From the NCBI RefSeq assembly GCF_020172665.1, contig NZ_CP083985.1:4128755-4192754 (forward strand): a stretch of 64,000 nucleotides of DNA, written 5' to 3'. Position numbers and translations under genes: made by a program. Of the stretch, positions 55,867-64,000 are shown piece by piece (position 1 is the first letter of the stretch; every line of letters begins with the position of its first letter). The notes below the pieces were generated by a model. That model saw only the letters and a program-made list of their open reading frames with translations. It was not told the origin of the DNA and ran no database searches. The stretch comes from [Mycobacterium] zoologicum (GTDB lineage: Bacteria; Actinomycetota; Actinomycetes; Mycobacteriales; Mycobacteriaceae).

Positions 55867-55895
55867 TATGTACGTATCTGTCAGTAATATGTACG
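55867..55895. promoter_or_regulatory. Candidate VapB operator
   Basis: Two TATGTACG direct repeats (55867-55874 and 55888-55895), 21 bp apart, or two turns of the helix, end just before the vapB ATG. Each has the GTAC palindrome. Autorepression by the VapBC complex is the usual mode. Confidence 0.55.
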
Positions 55896-55896
55896 C

Positions 55897-56124
55897 ATGG
55901 CGGTGAAGCGGACGACGATCGAACTCGACGAGGATCTGGTGCGCACAGCCCAGTCGGTGACAGGCCAGACACTGCGGTCGACGGTGGAATCCGCGCTGCG
56001 CCGGCTGGTAGCCGAGGCCCAGGACGAGGCCAATGAGCGCCGGCGGCGGATCACCGAGCATCTCGCCCGCGCCGGCACACAGGTCGACACCGCGATACTG
56101 CTGTCCGATCAGGCGTGGCAATGA
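55897..56124 (+). CDS. vapB: VapB-type antitoxin (ribbon-helix-helix)
   Basis: A 75-residue antitoxin. The N-terminal half is a ribbon-helix-helix (VKRTTIELDEDLVRTAQ, then LRSTVESALRRLV); the C-terminal half is a charged helix and tail for toxin binding. The stop overlaps the toxin ATG by 4 bp. It should bind its own promoter repeats and mask the toxin. Confidence 0.88.
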   Translation: MAVKRTTIELDEDLVRTAQSVTGQTLRSTVESALRRLVAEAQDEANERRRRITEHLARAGTQVDTAILLSDQAWQ

Positions 56125-56528
56125 CGCTGTGGCTGCTCGACAAAAGCGCGCACGTACGGCTGGTCGCCGGGGCGCCATTGCCGGACGGCATCGACCTGAC
56201 CGACCTGGCCATCTGCGAGATGAGTGAACTCGAATGGCTGTACTCGGCGCGCTCAGCGGCCGACTACGACGGCCAGTCCGCGTCGCTGCATGACGCCTAC
56301 CCGGTGATGGCCGCACCCACCGACATCTTCAGCCGGGTCCGCCGCCTTCAGCGGGACCTGGCACACCACCGCGGGATGTGGCATCGAACTGCGCTGCCCG
56401 ACTTATTCATCGCCGAGACCGCGCTGTACCATCGGGCCGGCGTCTTACATCACGACCGGGACTACCGGCGAATCACCGAGGTGCGGCCGGGTTTTCAGGT
56501 CCGGGCGCTCGCGGCTGACAACGGCTAG
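56121..56528 (+). CDS. vapC: VapC-type PIN-domain toxin ribonuclease
   Basis: A 135-residue PIN ribonuclease. The acidic quartet is visible as Asp in LWLLDKSAH (residue 8), Glu in CEMSELEW, Asp in TALPDLFIAETA and the late HHDRDYRRI Asp. VapC toxins cut tRNA or rRNA with magnesium. ATG 56121 overlaps vapB. All catalytic positions are present, so it should be active. It lies between two copies of the gtrA end. Confidence 0.88.
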   Translation: MTLWLLDKSAHVRLVAGAPLPDGIDLTDLAICEMSELEWLYSARSAADYDGQSASLHDAYPVMAAPTDIFSRVRRLQRDLAHHRGMWHRTALPDLFIAETALYHRAGVLHHDRDYRRITEVRPGFQVRALAADNG

Positions 56529-56651
56529 CGGGGTTATGGCGCCGGTGTGACGCTCCGGTCGCCTTTGGCGCCGGCGCTGCCCGGACCACCGAAGACGCCC
56601 GAGCTGCGAGGATGTCGAACAGGTAGTCGAGGTCGGCGTGCGCGGCAGGTG

Positions 56652-56728
56652 TCGTGGCCGCGCAGGGCACCGCGACCGTCATCAACTTCGTGGTACAGCG
56701 GACGCTGATCTTCCGGGCACGCTGAGCT
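56652..56728 (+). repeat. 77-bp direct repeat, copy 2 (duplicated gtrA end)
   Basis: A second copy of the gtrA 3' end, with one G-to-A change, in noncoding sequence after vapC. It is not attached to a gtrA start, so it is a remnant and not a gene. Confidence 0.9.
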
Positions 56729-56754
56729 GCGCTCACGTAGCTCTCCGCACAGAC

Positions 56755-56786
56755 AGATTCGGCCGGCCTACTGGCCGGCCGAATCT
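56755..56786 (-). terminator. Strong hairpin terminator of PGRS gene 2
   Basis: Perfect 14-bp stem AGATTCGGCCGGCC/GGCCGGCCGAATCT with a TACT loop, 21 bp after the minus-strand PGRS stop. No U-tract follows. A diverged relative is at 58226. Confidence 0.7.
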
Positions 56787-56807
56787 GGTGAACAAGTTAT
56801 GGAGAGG

Positions 56808-57896
56808 TTAGCCGGAGGCTCCCGCCAAGCCGCTCGGTCCCGGTGCGCCGGCCGCCCCGGCCGCGCCGTAGATCCCGGCTGCGCCGCCGGAACCGCCGGC
56901 ACCACCGGCTGCGCCTTCACCACCGATACCACCCAGCGGGCCACCGGTTCCGCCATCACCGCCGCGACCGCCCGTACCGCCGTCGCCGCCGTTACCCATC
57001 CAGGTCGCACCGTTACCGCCGGCACCTCCGGCACCGCCGGCACCGCCAGGTCCATTGCCGGTTCCGGTGACGCCCACGGCCCCGACCCCGCCGTCTCCGC
57101 CGTTGCCGCCGATTCCGAACAAGAAATTGGTCGCATTGCCGCCAGCACCGCCGGCGCCACCAGCACCGCCGGCCACGGACGCGGCGCCACCGTCACCGCC
57201 ATTGCCGGCTATGCCGTACTGGGAGAGACCGCCGACACCGCCGGCAGCGCCGGCACCACCGTCGCCGCCGTTACCACCGATGCCGTCGTAGGACATACCC
57301 CCGTTGCCACCGGCCTGGCCGGCCACAGCGCTGTTCCAACCGTCACCGCCGTCACCGAACCAGAGCCCACCGGCTCCGCCGTCGGGATGGTCCACGGTTC
57401 CGTCGATGCCGTTGCCGATCAACATGCCCTGGCCGCCGATCGTGGTCCAGAAGCCATTCAGCGCGTCGTCCCACTGAACCGTCAGGTTGCCCAGCCACGT
57501 GTCACCGTTGATCCAGTCCTGGTTCCACTGGTAGTGGGGCTCCCAGATGTTCTCCTGGTACCACTGCGTGAGGTTGAACGGGTCGGCGGGCGCAGCCCCG
57601 GACAGCCAGTCGTCTGAGCTGTTAACGTTCCACGAACCCTGCAGCGCGTCATTGAGGTTGTCGATCCAGGTGTCCAAGTCGTGACTCTGCGCCGGGTCCA
57701 CCGCGAACAGCGCATCCAGAAATGCTTCGAAGCCGAAGTCTTCGCCGTCAGCCCTTGCCACCGGCGCCCCCAGCACCGGCGACAAACCGAAGGTAAGGAA
57801 GGCTCCAGCCGCAGCACTGATGCTGATAACCCGCTGGCGGGCTGTAGTGCCCTTTTGCGGTTGACCGTCCCGCTTCTTCAAATGCCGATCCGTCAT
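56808..57896 (-). CDS. Signal-peptide PGRS-repeat protein, tandem copy A
   Basis: A 362-residue exported protein. Signal peptide 1-~50 ([20 protein letters not shown] ... APVARA-DG). A Trp-rich non-repeat domain follows (~50-150: [60 protein letters not shown]), then PGRS-type GGxGG repeats to the end ([19 protein letters not shown]). There is no PE domain. ATG 57896 has GGGAGGGG upstream. It is closely related to the gene at 58280, so a tandem duplication is clear. Surface or secreted localisation is inferred. Confidence 0.88.
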   Translation of the reverse strand: MTDRHLKKRDGQPQKGTTARQRVISISAAAGAFLTFGLSPVLGAPVARADGEDFGFEAFLDALFAVDPAQSHDLDTWIDNLNDALQGSWNVNSSDDWLSGAAPADPFNLTQWYQENIWEPHYQWNQDWINGDTWLGNLTVQWDDALNGFWTTIGGQGMLIGNGIDGTVDHPDGGAGGLWFGDGGDGWNSAVAGQAGGNGGMSYDGIGGNGGDGGAGAAGGVGGLSQYGIAGNGGDGGAASVAGGAGGAGGAGGNATNFLFGIGGNGGDGGVGAVGVTGTGNGPGGAGGAGGAGGNGATWMGNGGDGGTGGRGGDGGTGGPLGGIGGEGAAGGAGGSGGAAGIYGAAGAAGAPGPSGLAGASG

Positions 57897-58225
57897 CTGC
57901 GCCCCTCCCATGTGCTTCTCATATGCACGCTCAGCTAGTTCCGATCATCCTAAGTGAAACTGGGTTCTCAGCCAAATCAATGCTCTACCAGCAACGAAAC
58001 GCTCCTACGTCTCATGTCCGGCAGTACTGCTGACTACGCGCAATCTCTCTCACCTGAGATGATCCGAGATTGACCTTAGACGGAAAGTTAACCAAGCGGA
58101 AGCCAAAAGTGCGAAATCTTGTACGTTGCTGCCAAATAATTCGACATCACCGCTCTGAGCTGCATCTTTGAGCGCCGCAAGACCGAACCGGTGATGCTGC
58201 CGTTCGCGCATCCGTCCGCACAGAC
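57897..58225. promoter_or_regulatory. Leader region of PGRS copy A
   Basis: About 330 bp without a gene. It is similar along most of its length to the region upstream of copy B. Shared pieces include CACGCTCAGCTAG next to the gene and a block AAGTTAAC-nn-AGCGGAAGCCAAAAG (58085-58109). It contains the promoter of copy A. No RNA gene was seen. Confidence 0.55.
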
Positions 58226-58259
58226 AGATTCGGCCGACCGCAGCCGGCCGACCGAATCT
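58226..58259 (-). terminator. Hairpin terminator of PGRS gene 3
   Basis: Imperfect hairpin with outer stem AGATTC/GAATCT and inner GGCCG/CGGCC, 20 bp after the minus-strand stop. It is the diverged copy of the hairpin at 56755. Confidence 0.6.
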
Positions 58260-58279
58260 GGTGAGCAAGTGTGGAGAGG

Positions 58280-59380
58280 TTAGCCGGAGGCGTGTCCCGC
58301 CAAGCCGCTCGGTCCCGCGGCGCCAGCCGCCCCGACCACGCCGAAAATCCCGCGTGCGCCGGGCGCTCCGCCCGCGCCGCCGGCGCCGCCCGCACCGCCG
58401 GCACCACCGAGGGGGCCACCGTCGCCACCGTTGCCGCCCTGGCCGCCCATACCACCGTCGCCGCCGTTGCCCATCCAGATTGCGCCGCTACCACCGGCGC
58501 CACCGGCACCGCCGACACCGCCGGCCAAGCCATCTCCGCCACCGTCGCTGCCCGTGGCCCCGGATCCGCCCTCGCCGCCGTCACCGCCGATACCGAACAA
58601 GAAACCGGTCGCATTGCCACCAGCACCGCCGGCGCCGCCGGTAGCGCCGGCCGCCGCGGCGGCGCCGCCATCACCGCCATTGCCTGCGAAGCCGTAGTTG
58701 GCGGCACCACCCATACCGCCAGCAGCGCCGATGCCACCGTCACCGCCGTTACCAGCGATACCGTCGTAAGACATGCCGCCAACGCCACCGGCCTGGCCGG
58801 CCACCGTGCTGTTCCAACCGTCACCGCCGTCACCGAACCAAAGCCCACCGGCTCCGCCGTCGGGATGGTCCGCGGTTCCATCGATACCGTTGCCGATCAA
58901 CATGCCCTGGCCGCCGATCGCGGTCCAGAAGCCATTCAGCGCGTCATCCCACTGAACCGTCAGGTTGCCCAACCACGTCTCACCGGCGATCCAGTCCTGA
59001 TCCCACTGATAGTGGGGTTCCCAGATGTTGTCCTGGAACCACTGCGTCAGGTTGAACGGGTCAGCGGGCGCAGCCCCGGCCAGCCAGTCGTCTGAGCTGT
59101 TAACGTTCCACGAACCCTGCAGCGCGTCATTGAGGTTGTCGATCCAGCTGTCCCAGTCGTGACTCTGCGCGGGGTCGACCGCGAACAGCGCATCGAAGAA
59201 CTCGTCGAAGTTGAAGCCGAAGTCGTCGCCGTCCGCCCTTGCCACCGGCGCCCCCGCTATCGGCGACAAGCCGAAGGTGAGGAACGCGCCAGCCGCAGCA
59301 CTGATGCTGATAACCCGCTGGCGGGCCGAAGCGCCCTTTTGCGGTTTACGGTCCTGCCTCTTCGAACCCCGACCTATCAT
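58280..59380 (-). CDS. Signal-peptide PGRS-repeat protein, tandem copy B
   Basis: A 366-residue paralogue of copy A with the same layout: basic n-region (GSKRQDRKPQKG), signal peptide ending APVARA-DG, Trp-rich domain ([60 protein letters not shown]) and GGxGG repeats. The non-repeat domain is more alike between copies than the repeat part. ATG 59380 has GGGAGGGC upstream. No PE domain is present. Confidence 0.88.
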   Translation of the reverse strand: MIGRGSKRQDRKPQKGASARQRVISISAAAGAFLTFGLSPIAGAPVARADGDDFGFNFDEFFDALFAVDPAQSHDWDSWIDNLNDALQGSWNVNSSDDWLAGAAPADPFNLTQWFQDNIWEPHYQWDQDWIAGETWLGNLTVQWDDALNGFWTAIGGQGMLIGNGIDGTADHPDGGAGGLWFGDGGDGWNSTVAGQAGGVGGMSYDGIAGNGGDGGIGAAGGMGGAANYGFAGNGGDGGAAAAAGATGGAGGAGGNATGFLFGIGGDGGEGGSGATGSDGGGDGLAGGVGGAGGAGGSGAIWMGNGGDGGMGGQGGNGGDGGPLGGAGGAGGAGGAGGAPGARGIFGVVGAAGAAGPSGLAGHASG

Positions 59381-59797
59381 CTCTTTGCCCTCCCAATACG
59401 CGTCTCATATGCACGCTCAGCTAGTTGCGATCACCGTAAGTGAAACTGCGCCTTCAGCAGAAAAAGTGCTTCTACCAGCGGTGGAACGCTTCCGCGTCCG
59501 GTGTCCGATGGTCCTGCTGCCTGGCTCCGCTCGCTTTCACCTGGGATGATACGAGATCGAGATTAGACCGTAAGTTAACTGAGCGGAAGCCAAAAGCTCA
59601 AATTTTTCTATGTTACTGCTCAGTAATTTGATACCCCATACTCTGACCTGCGGTTTTGAGATCCTCAGTCCCAATCCGACTAAGGCTCAATCAGCCGACT
59701 CTGCGGCCGGCCTACCAAAAACCTGTCGCGGGGGAGGGTTTCCGTCAGTCACGGCGGCGACTTGTGAGTATTGATCCGCGGCTGGCACACTCCTCGC
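59381..59797. promoter_or_regulatory. Leader region of PGRS copy B and promoter region of rmlA
   Basis: About 417 bp without a supported gene. The half near PGRS copy B repeats the leader of copy A, including the AAGTTAAC-nn-AGCGGAAGCCAAAAG block (59572-59596). The other half should contain the rmlA promoter. No RNA gene or operator was recognised. Confidence 0.5.
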
Positions 59798-60670
59798 GTG
59801 CGCGGAATCATCTTGGCCGGCGGAGTCGGCTCTCGGCTGCACCCGATCACCGTGGGCACCAGCAAGCAATTGCTGCCGGTCTTCGACAAGCCGATGATCT
59901 ACTACCCGCTAACGACGCTGATCCTTGCCGGGATCCGCGACATCCTGGTCATCACCACACCGACCGATGCCGCGGCATTCGAACGACTGCTGGGCGACGG
60001 ATCGCAGTTCGGTATCTCGATCAGCTACGCGGTTCAGGCGAGCGCAGACGGACTCGCCCGGGCATTCACGATCGGCAAGAGTCACATCGGAAAAGACTCT
60101 GTCGCACTGGTTCTCGGCGACAACATCTTCTACGGCCCCGGGCTGGGGTCACAACTCAGCCGACTCAGAGACGTCCGCGGGGGCAGAATTTTCGCCTACC
60201 GGGTGTCGGATCCGACGGCATACGGTGTCGTCGAATTCGACGCGGAAGGCCACGCGATCTCCCTCGAGGAGAAGCCGAAGCGTCCGCGATCGAACTACGC
60301 GGTCCCGGGGCTGTACTTCTACGACAACGACGTCGTCGAGATCGCAGCGTCGCTTCGGCCATCGGATCGCGGTGAGTATGAGATCACTGACGTCAACCGC
60401 GCCTACCTCGACCGCGGCACCTTGTCGGTAGAGGTCCTGCCTCGCGGCACCGCGTGGCTCGACACCGGAACGTTCGATTCGCTGCTGGACGCCGGCAACT
60501 ATGTCCGCACCATCGAACTACGTGCGGGCTTGAAGATCGGCGTGCCCGAGGAAGTCGCCTGGCGCCGCGGCTTCATCAACGATGACCAGCTCCGGGAACG
60601 AGGCGAGAGCCTGATCAAATCGGGATACGGCCAATACCTGCTTGAACTGCTCGACACAGGTAACGGCTGA
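59798..60670 (+). CDS. rmlA: Glucose-1-phosphate thymidylyltransferase
   Basis: A 290-residue nucleotidyltransferase making dTDP-glucose, the first step to dTDP-rhamnose for the arabinogalactan linker. The signature [30 protein letters not shown] is split over the N-terminus (Gly-rich loop, then Lys and the PVFDKP segment). [10 protein letters not shown] holds the metal Asp; VEFDAEG and [20 protein letters not shown] complete the site. GTG 59798 leaves the loop at the N-terminus. It stands without other rml genes nearby. It converges on a glycosyltransferase gene. Confidence 0.95.
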   Translation: MRGIILAGGVGSRLHPITVGTSKQLLPVFDKPMIYYPLTTLILAGIRDILVITTPTDAAAFERLLGDGSQFGISISYAVQASADGLARAFTIGKSHIGKDSVALVLGDNIFYGPGLGSQLSRLRDVRGGRIFAYRVSDPTAYGVVEFDAEGHAISLEEKPKRPRSNYAVPGLYFYDNDVVEIAASLRPSDRGEYEITDVNRAYLDRGTLSVEVLPRGTAWLDTGTFDSLLDAGNYVRTIELRAGLKIGVPEEVAWRRGFINDDQLRERGESLIKSGYGQYLLELLDTGNG

Positions 60671-60701
60671 ACTCGACCACCGCGCCGATTGGGCATGGCG
60701 T

Positions 60702-62882
60702 CTAGGCTTGTCGGTCTGCGATGCACAGGACTTCGTCGAGGCTGGCGGTGCGTGGGCCGGTGGCCGGGTCGGGGTTGGTGTTTTTGACGCGGAGGGCCTG
60801 GCCTAAGCGTGCAGTGTCGTACATGGCTGGGCCACGGGCCATGACGTTGGTCAGGATGTAGCGGCCGGTGTCAGCGGCGCGCTGAATCGCCTCTTCGGCT
60901 GCGGTGGTGCCGGTGAGTGCGGTTGCGTCGTTGAAGTTGATGCCGACCTGGAAGACCCGGGGGTCGGCGTCGAGCACTGCGGTCAGGCGGGTGAGGTAGT
61001 TCTCGGGGGCGAAGAACCGCCAGCCTTGGCCCAGGTGCAGCCAGAGCCGTCCCTTGATCTGCGCGTGCAGCTGTGCGAGCTGGGCTCCCGGTCTACCACC
61101 GGATCTGTCCCGGATCAGGGTGAGGAACCCGTAGCGTTTGCGCAACTGTGCGCGGTCGGCGGTCGATAGGCCGGTATCGAGTACTAGGAAATGCCCGATG
61201 CGTGAGGAATCGAGGCAGCAATTGAGAAATGAGTTCAGGGTCTGCTCAATGGCCTGCCGGTCGGCTCCGGTGATCAGGCTGACGGTGACCTCGCCCTGCC
61301 TGCGGTTTGCGGTCAGGGACTGCACTACGGCTTCGGGGTACAGGGAGGCCGCATCGATCATGGCCGGCACCGAGAAGTCGCGGTTAGCCGCAATCCGTTG
61401 CCGATCCGATTCCGGAATATCGACACGGGCCAGCAGCTGCCGACCCAGCGTGAACGCTTCCGCGTGCCGATGTGTCCAAGACGCACACACCGCCTGCTCA
61501 TCGACCGCTCGCCAAGCGTAAATCTCAGCGAAATATCCGAGGACAAAGAGGTCCTGCTCGGGGAAAACGGTTTCGGCGGCACACTCGGCGAATAGGTAAC
61601 CGAGCCCGTAGCGTTGCGCATTACGGTACTCAACGGCGAGGGCATGCAACGCCTCGGCGCGGGTTGGTCGAAAAAACCATGCGCGCAGGTAGGCGTCTTC
61701 AACGTCGTGCCACGGTTCACCAACCTGCTGCATCGAGGCGGCGAGCCGATACATCGCCCAATAGACTTCCTCGTCACAACCGGCCATGTCGACCCGCTGC
61801 GCATACCAGGTGCGTGCGGCGTCGAAATCCCCCAGTTGGAAGCAGGTCTCGGCAAGGAAAAAGACCGACCGCGCATCTTCGGGATTACGTTCGACCTCGG
61901 CCAGCCACCGATCGCGATCGGGTGCGAACTTATGGGTGAACAGCTGACGCTCGCGGACTTGCTGGGCTGCGCTGTCAAGTTCGGCGTCGAAGTGCACGTC
62001 GGCGTAAGGGCCGTCTGGAACATCGGCCTCTTCAGGGAGCCCCGCGAAGGTTACCGACAGTGCGCGGTCCACGATGGCGATCTGGTCGCGGGCAGAGAAC
62101 AGCTGGTAGCCGCGCTCGGCGAGCTCGCGCCGCGCAGACTCGTCGGCAAGCAGCTCCACACAGCGATCGACCAGGTCGTCGTAGTCGGCGAATGCCACAC
62201 CCGACCCGAACTCGTGCTCTAACGCAGGATCAGCACCGCATTCGGAGACCACCGCGCGTTTGTTGGCGAGCAAATAGGACACCCGGGCAATCTCGAATAT
62301 CTTCGCATTCCAGTAATGCATATTGAGCACGATTTTCGAACGTGCGATCCAGGCGTCGCGGCTGGCACCGTAGACGCCCGATAGCCATTTGACCCGAAGA
62401 CCTCGATCGTGCAAGTCCCGCAGAACGGCATATCGGCGCTCGTAGGGCGCCCCATAGAAAAGTACGTCGATATCCTCAACAGCTGGCACGATCCGGGTCA
62501 GCTCGGGGACATATCCAATCGGGACATAAGTAGGCCGAGGAATTCCCCGCGCGGCAAGATACTCGATATTAGCCTGACTGTAATCCCACGTCGGATAGCG
62601 TCGGAAAAGGTCGAAAAACGTCGGCAATGTTGCCGAGGGCAAGTCGTCCCCCAGTTGCTCAAGGTTGTAGAAGATGGGGTCTTTGGGCGGTGTTAAACCG
62701 TGTCGGACGAGGATATTTCCGCCGAGCACAATGGTGCGGCGGTCATCGAGGTCCAGACGATCGGTCAGCACTGAATCATGGCCGAGCGCCAAAAGTGCAT
62801 AGTGCAGACCTTCGGCAACTTCGTTAAATGCCCTGCTGTGATCGAAATTCGGAGGTGATACAACCGCGACGGCGAAGCGCAT
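60702..62882 (-). CDS. Large multidomain glycosyltransferase with TPR-like middle
   Basis: A 726-residue protein. Residues ~1-280 look like a GT-B enzyme: VLGGNILVRHGL, FYNLEQLGDD, VDVLFYGAPYERRYAVLRDL, then KIFEIARVSYLLANKRAVVSE for the sugar-nucleotide part. Residues ~290-480 are helical repeats like TPRs (EDARSVFFLAETCFQLGDFD, AEALHALAVEYRNAQRYGLG). The C-terminal ~200 residues start VTVSLITGADRQAIEQTLNS as in GT-A folds but without a clear DxD. ATG 62882 was preferred to the GTG at 62900. It may glycosylate a surface polymer. The exact family is uncertain. Confidence 0.75.
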   Translation of the reverse strand: MRFAVAVVSPPNFDHSRAFNEVAEGLHYALLALGHDSVLTDRLDLDDRRTIVLGGNILVRHGLTPPKDPIFYNLEQLGDDLPSATLPTFFDLFRRYPTWDYSQANIEYLAARGIPRPTYVPIGYVPELTRIVPAVEDIDVLFYGAPYERRYAVLRDLHDRGLRVKWLSGVYGASRDAWIARSKIVLNMHYWNAKIFEIARVSYLLANKRAVVSECGADPALEHEFGSGVAFADYDDLVDRCVELLADESARRELAERGYQLFSARDQIAIVDRALSVTFAGLPEEADVPDGPYADVHFDAELDSAAQQVRERQLFTHKFAPDRDRWLAEVERNPEDARSVFFLAETCFQLGDFDAARTWYAQRVDMAGCDEEVYWAMYRLAASMQQVGEPWHDVEDAYLRAWFFRPTRAEALHALAVEYRNAQRYGLGYLFAECAAETVFPEQDLFVLGYFAEIYAWRAVDEQAVCASWTHRHAEAFTLGRQLLARVDIPESDRQRIAANRDFSVPAMIDAASLYPEAVVQSLTANRRQGEVTVSLITGADRQAIEQTLNSFLNCCLDSSRIGHFLVLDTGLSTADRAQLRKRYGFLTLIRDRSGGRPGAQLAQLHAQIKGRLWLHLGQGWRFFAPENYLTRLTAVLDADPRVFQVGINFNDATALTGTTAAEEAIQRAADTGRYILTNVMARGPAMYDTARLGQALRVKNTNPDPATGPRTASLDEVLCIADRQA

Positions 62883-63105
62883 AGGTGCATCGTAGTACAC
62901 GGATATTTTGCGTGCATCGTCGCGGCGCTAGCTCTTCGTGACGAACAACTCGCCGAAAATAATCGGTATCACCGGCCTTGTCCGCCCGCTTGTGGCGGGC
63001 AGTGATCGCCATCGTCCCGGCCTTGCGCCCTGCGATAGTCACCTGGGCCACCGCCCCACGGGCGCGAAAGTCCGAGAGAAATTCCCTCGGCGGTCCTCTC
63101 CTAAC
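62883..63105. other. Noncoding gap between two glycosyltransferase genes
   Basis: About 220 bp with no convincing gene. A short minus-strand frame (AQVTIAGRKAGTMAITARHK...) is open from 63051 to inside the next gene but matches nothing I recognise; it might be a remnant. A small GC hairpin (GCCCGC/GCGGGC near 62982-62998) is present. Confidence 0.4.
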
Positions 63106-64000
63106 TCACTCACTGCCGCCGGTCAAATTCGATGTCCGCTGCGGTCGTCGGGATGGTCTCTGCGTCTTCGCCGTCGCATCACTGCCAATTGTAGCCCTGC
63201 CAGGGCTAACCAGCCGCTGTACCGATGAGCGACTTGACGTTTGTTTAAGACCATAAACATCGAGGAACCCCGCTACCATTGTGTCAAGAGCTGGCGGTTC
63301 AGGGAGCGCGGCGCAGAAACGTTCCCAAAGGCCGGCTTCCGTAGCGGCTCTCCGCATGACTGTGGCCAGAGCATGCGGGTCACCCCGGGTAAAGTGGATC
63401 CCGTTGATGTTGTCGTTAACGCGTTCGGCCAACGCTCCAACATCGGAACAGATGACCGGCCGGCGGAACGCCCACGCTTCCGACACCACTAGGGCAAAAG
63501 CCTCATCCCAGAGAGACGGTACGATGCACCAATCAACGCGTGCCATTCGGCTAGCCAATTGATCCACCTGGTAGGGCCCATTGCTTCGCACGATTCGCTC
63601 CCCGAAAGGGCGTTCGTTTTCTTCGGCGAGGAAATCTTGGATTTCCTTTGCTGCCGCCGGCGTGGCATAGCGAAGATTATCGCCATTCACCTCAACCGTG
63701 AGATCTGTGAAACCTTGTTCCCGAAGGATTGCCACCGCTTCGAGGATGATTCGAACACCCTTGATATCGACCATCTGCCCAAAAAATCCAAAACGGTTCT
63801 TCGGACCGTCAGATACTGGGAGCGCTAAGCCGTGTGTACAGTCTGCTTGTCCGTTCGATACGTGGCGAATCTTGTCCGGATCGATCCCCCACGCTACGTA
63901 ACGGTCGACCATGAAGCTGCTGGGACAGGTGAAAACATCTACTTCCCCCAGGTGGCGCATGAACCACATCTTTCGCAAGGCAAAGTGTTCAGGCGGGAGG
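63106..64000 (-). CDS. GT4-family glycosyltransferase, 5' part beyond the window
   Basis: A GT-B glycosyltransferase cut by the right edge. Its frame is open through 64000. About 298 codons are in view, covering the end of the acceptor domain (VDVFTCPSSFMVDRYVAWGI) and the nucleotide-sugar domain: RFGFFGQMVDIKGVRIILEA, then WCIVPSLWDEAFALVVSEAWAFRRPVICSD, the E-x7-E region of GT4 retaining enzymes. The C-terminus ends in a basic Ser-rich tail. With the upstream gene it suggests a surface-glycan cluster going beyond the window. Codon use looks less GC-rich than in the core genes. Confidence 0.85.
   Translation of the reverse strand, partial: LPPEHFALRKMWFMRHLGEVDVFTCPSSFMVDRYVAWGIDPDKIRHVSNGQADCTHGLALPVSDGPKNRFGFFGQMVDIKGVRIILEAVAILREQGFTDLTVEVNGDNLRYATPAAAKEIQDFLAEENERPFGERIVRSNGPYQVDQLASRMARVDWCIVPSLWDEAFALVVSEAWAFRRPVICSDVGALAERVNDNINGIHFTRGDPHALATVMRRAATEAGLWERFCAALPEPPALDTMVAGFLDVYGLKQTSSRSSVQRLVSPGRATIGSDATAKTQRPSRRPQRTSNLTGGSE

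Noticed and set aside
59656..60375. A 239-codon frame over the start of rmlA
   Set aside because: It is Arg-rich and out of frame with rmlA, which has all family motifs.

Overview
The window is GC-rich actinobacterial chromosome and reads as a Mycobacterium-type genome. The evidence is a long run of genes in the order of the M. tuberculosis Rv3721c-Rv3789 segment: dnaX, an Rv3722c-type aspartate aminotransferase, SRP RNA, lucA, ligC with its LigD-like polymerase, ami1, tadA, tyrA, tcrXY, hisC2, echA21, lipE, an Rv3778c homologue, bpa, the wzt-glfT1-wzm galactan-export operon and a gtrA gene. MmpS/MmpL, WS/DGAT and PGRS proteins agree. The PGRS proteins here have ordinary signal peptides instead of PE domains, so the species is probably a non-tuberculous lineage such as the terrae/Mycolicibacter side; that is inference. 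The first 20 bases are a sequencing transposon end, so the left edge is a contig end and not natural sequence.

1-22 kb: replication (dnaX, 3' end missing), 4.5S SRP RNA, tRNA-Ser(GGA), the fatty-acid-import factor LucA, a TetR-MmpS-MmpL efflux locus with palindromic operators, a DNA-repair pair (LigD-type polymerase and LigC), a haloalkane dehalogenase, a tandem pair of MCYPV cysteine-motif proteins, a WS/DGAT acyltransferase, a cell-wall amidase/metalloprotease/DUF4333 operon, a formate/nitrite channel, tRNA-Ser(CGA), tadA with its partner gene, and tyrA.

22-35 kb: the TcrXY two-component system, an APH-type phosphotransferase, a small HTH regulator followed by three tandem paralogous seven-helix membrane proteins (a possible undescribed system), two tRNAs, hisC2, small ligand-binding proteins, TerC, echA21, an SMR transporter, TesB and LipE. 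Several palindromic hairpin repeats lie between genes.

35-41 kb: a GH25-type muramidase without a signal peptide, then a duplicated cassette: LysR, a 43-bp nearly invariant noncoding element, small protein A, protein B. The second copy has a deleted LysR. A lipoprotein and an alpha/beta hydrolase lie between the copies.

41-49 kb: quinone oxidoreductase, a PLP-fold aminotransferase that lacks the usual lysine, then the arabinogalactan/proteasome block (Rv3779-type membrane glycosyltransferase, Bpa, Wzt, GlfT1, Wzm), and a desaturase. 49-64 kb is accessory-like: a 1560-residue signal-peptide PGRS protein and two tandemly duplicated smaller relatives, an enolase-superfamily enzyme, gtrA, a vapBC toxin-antitoxin module bracketed by a 77-bp direct repeat of the gtrA 3' end, rmlA, and two glycosyltransferases, the last cut by the window end.
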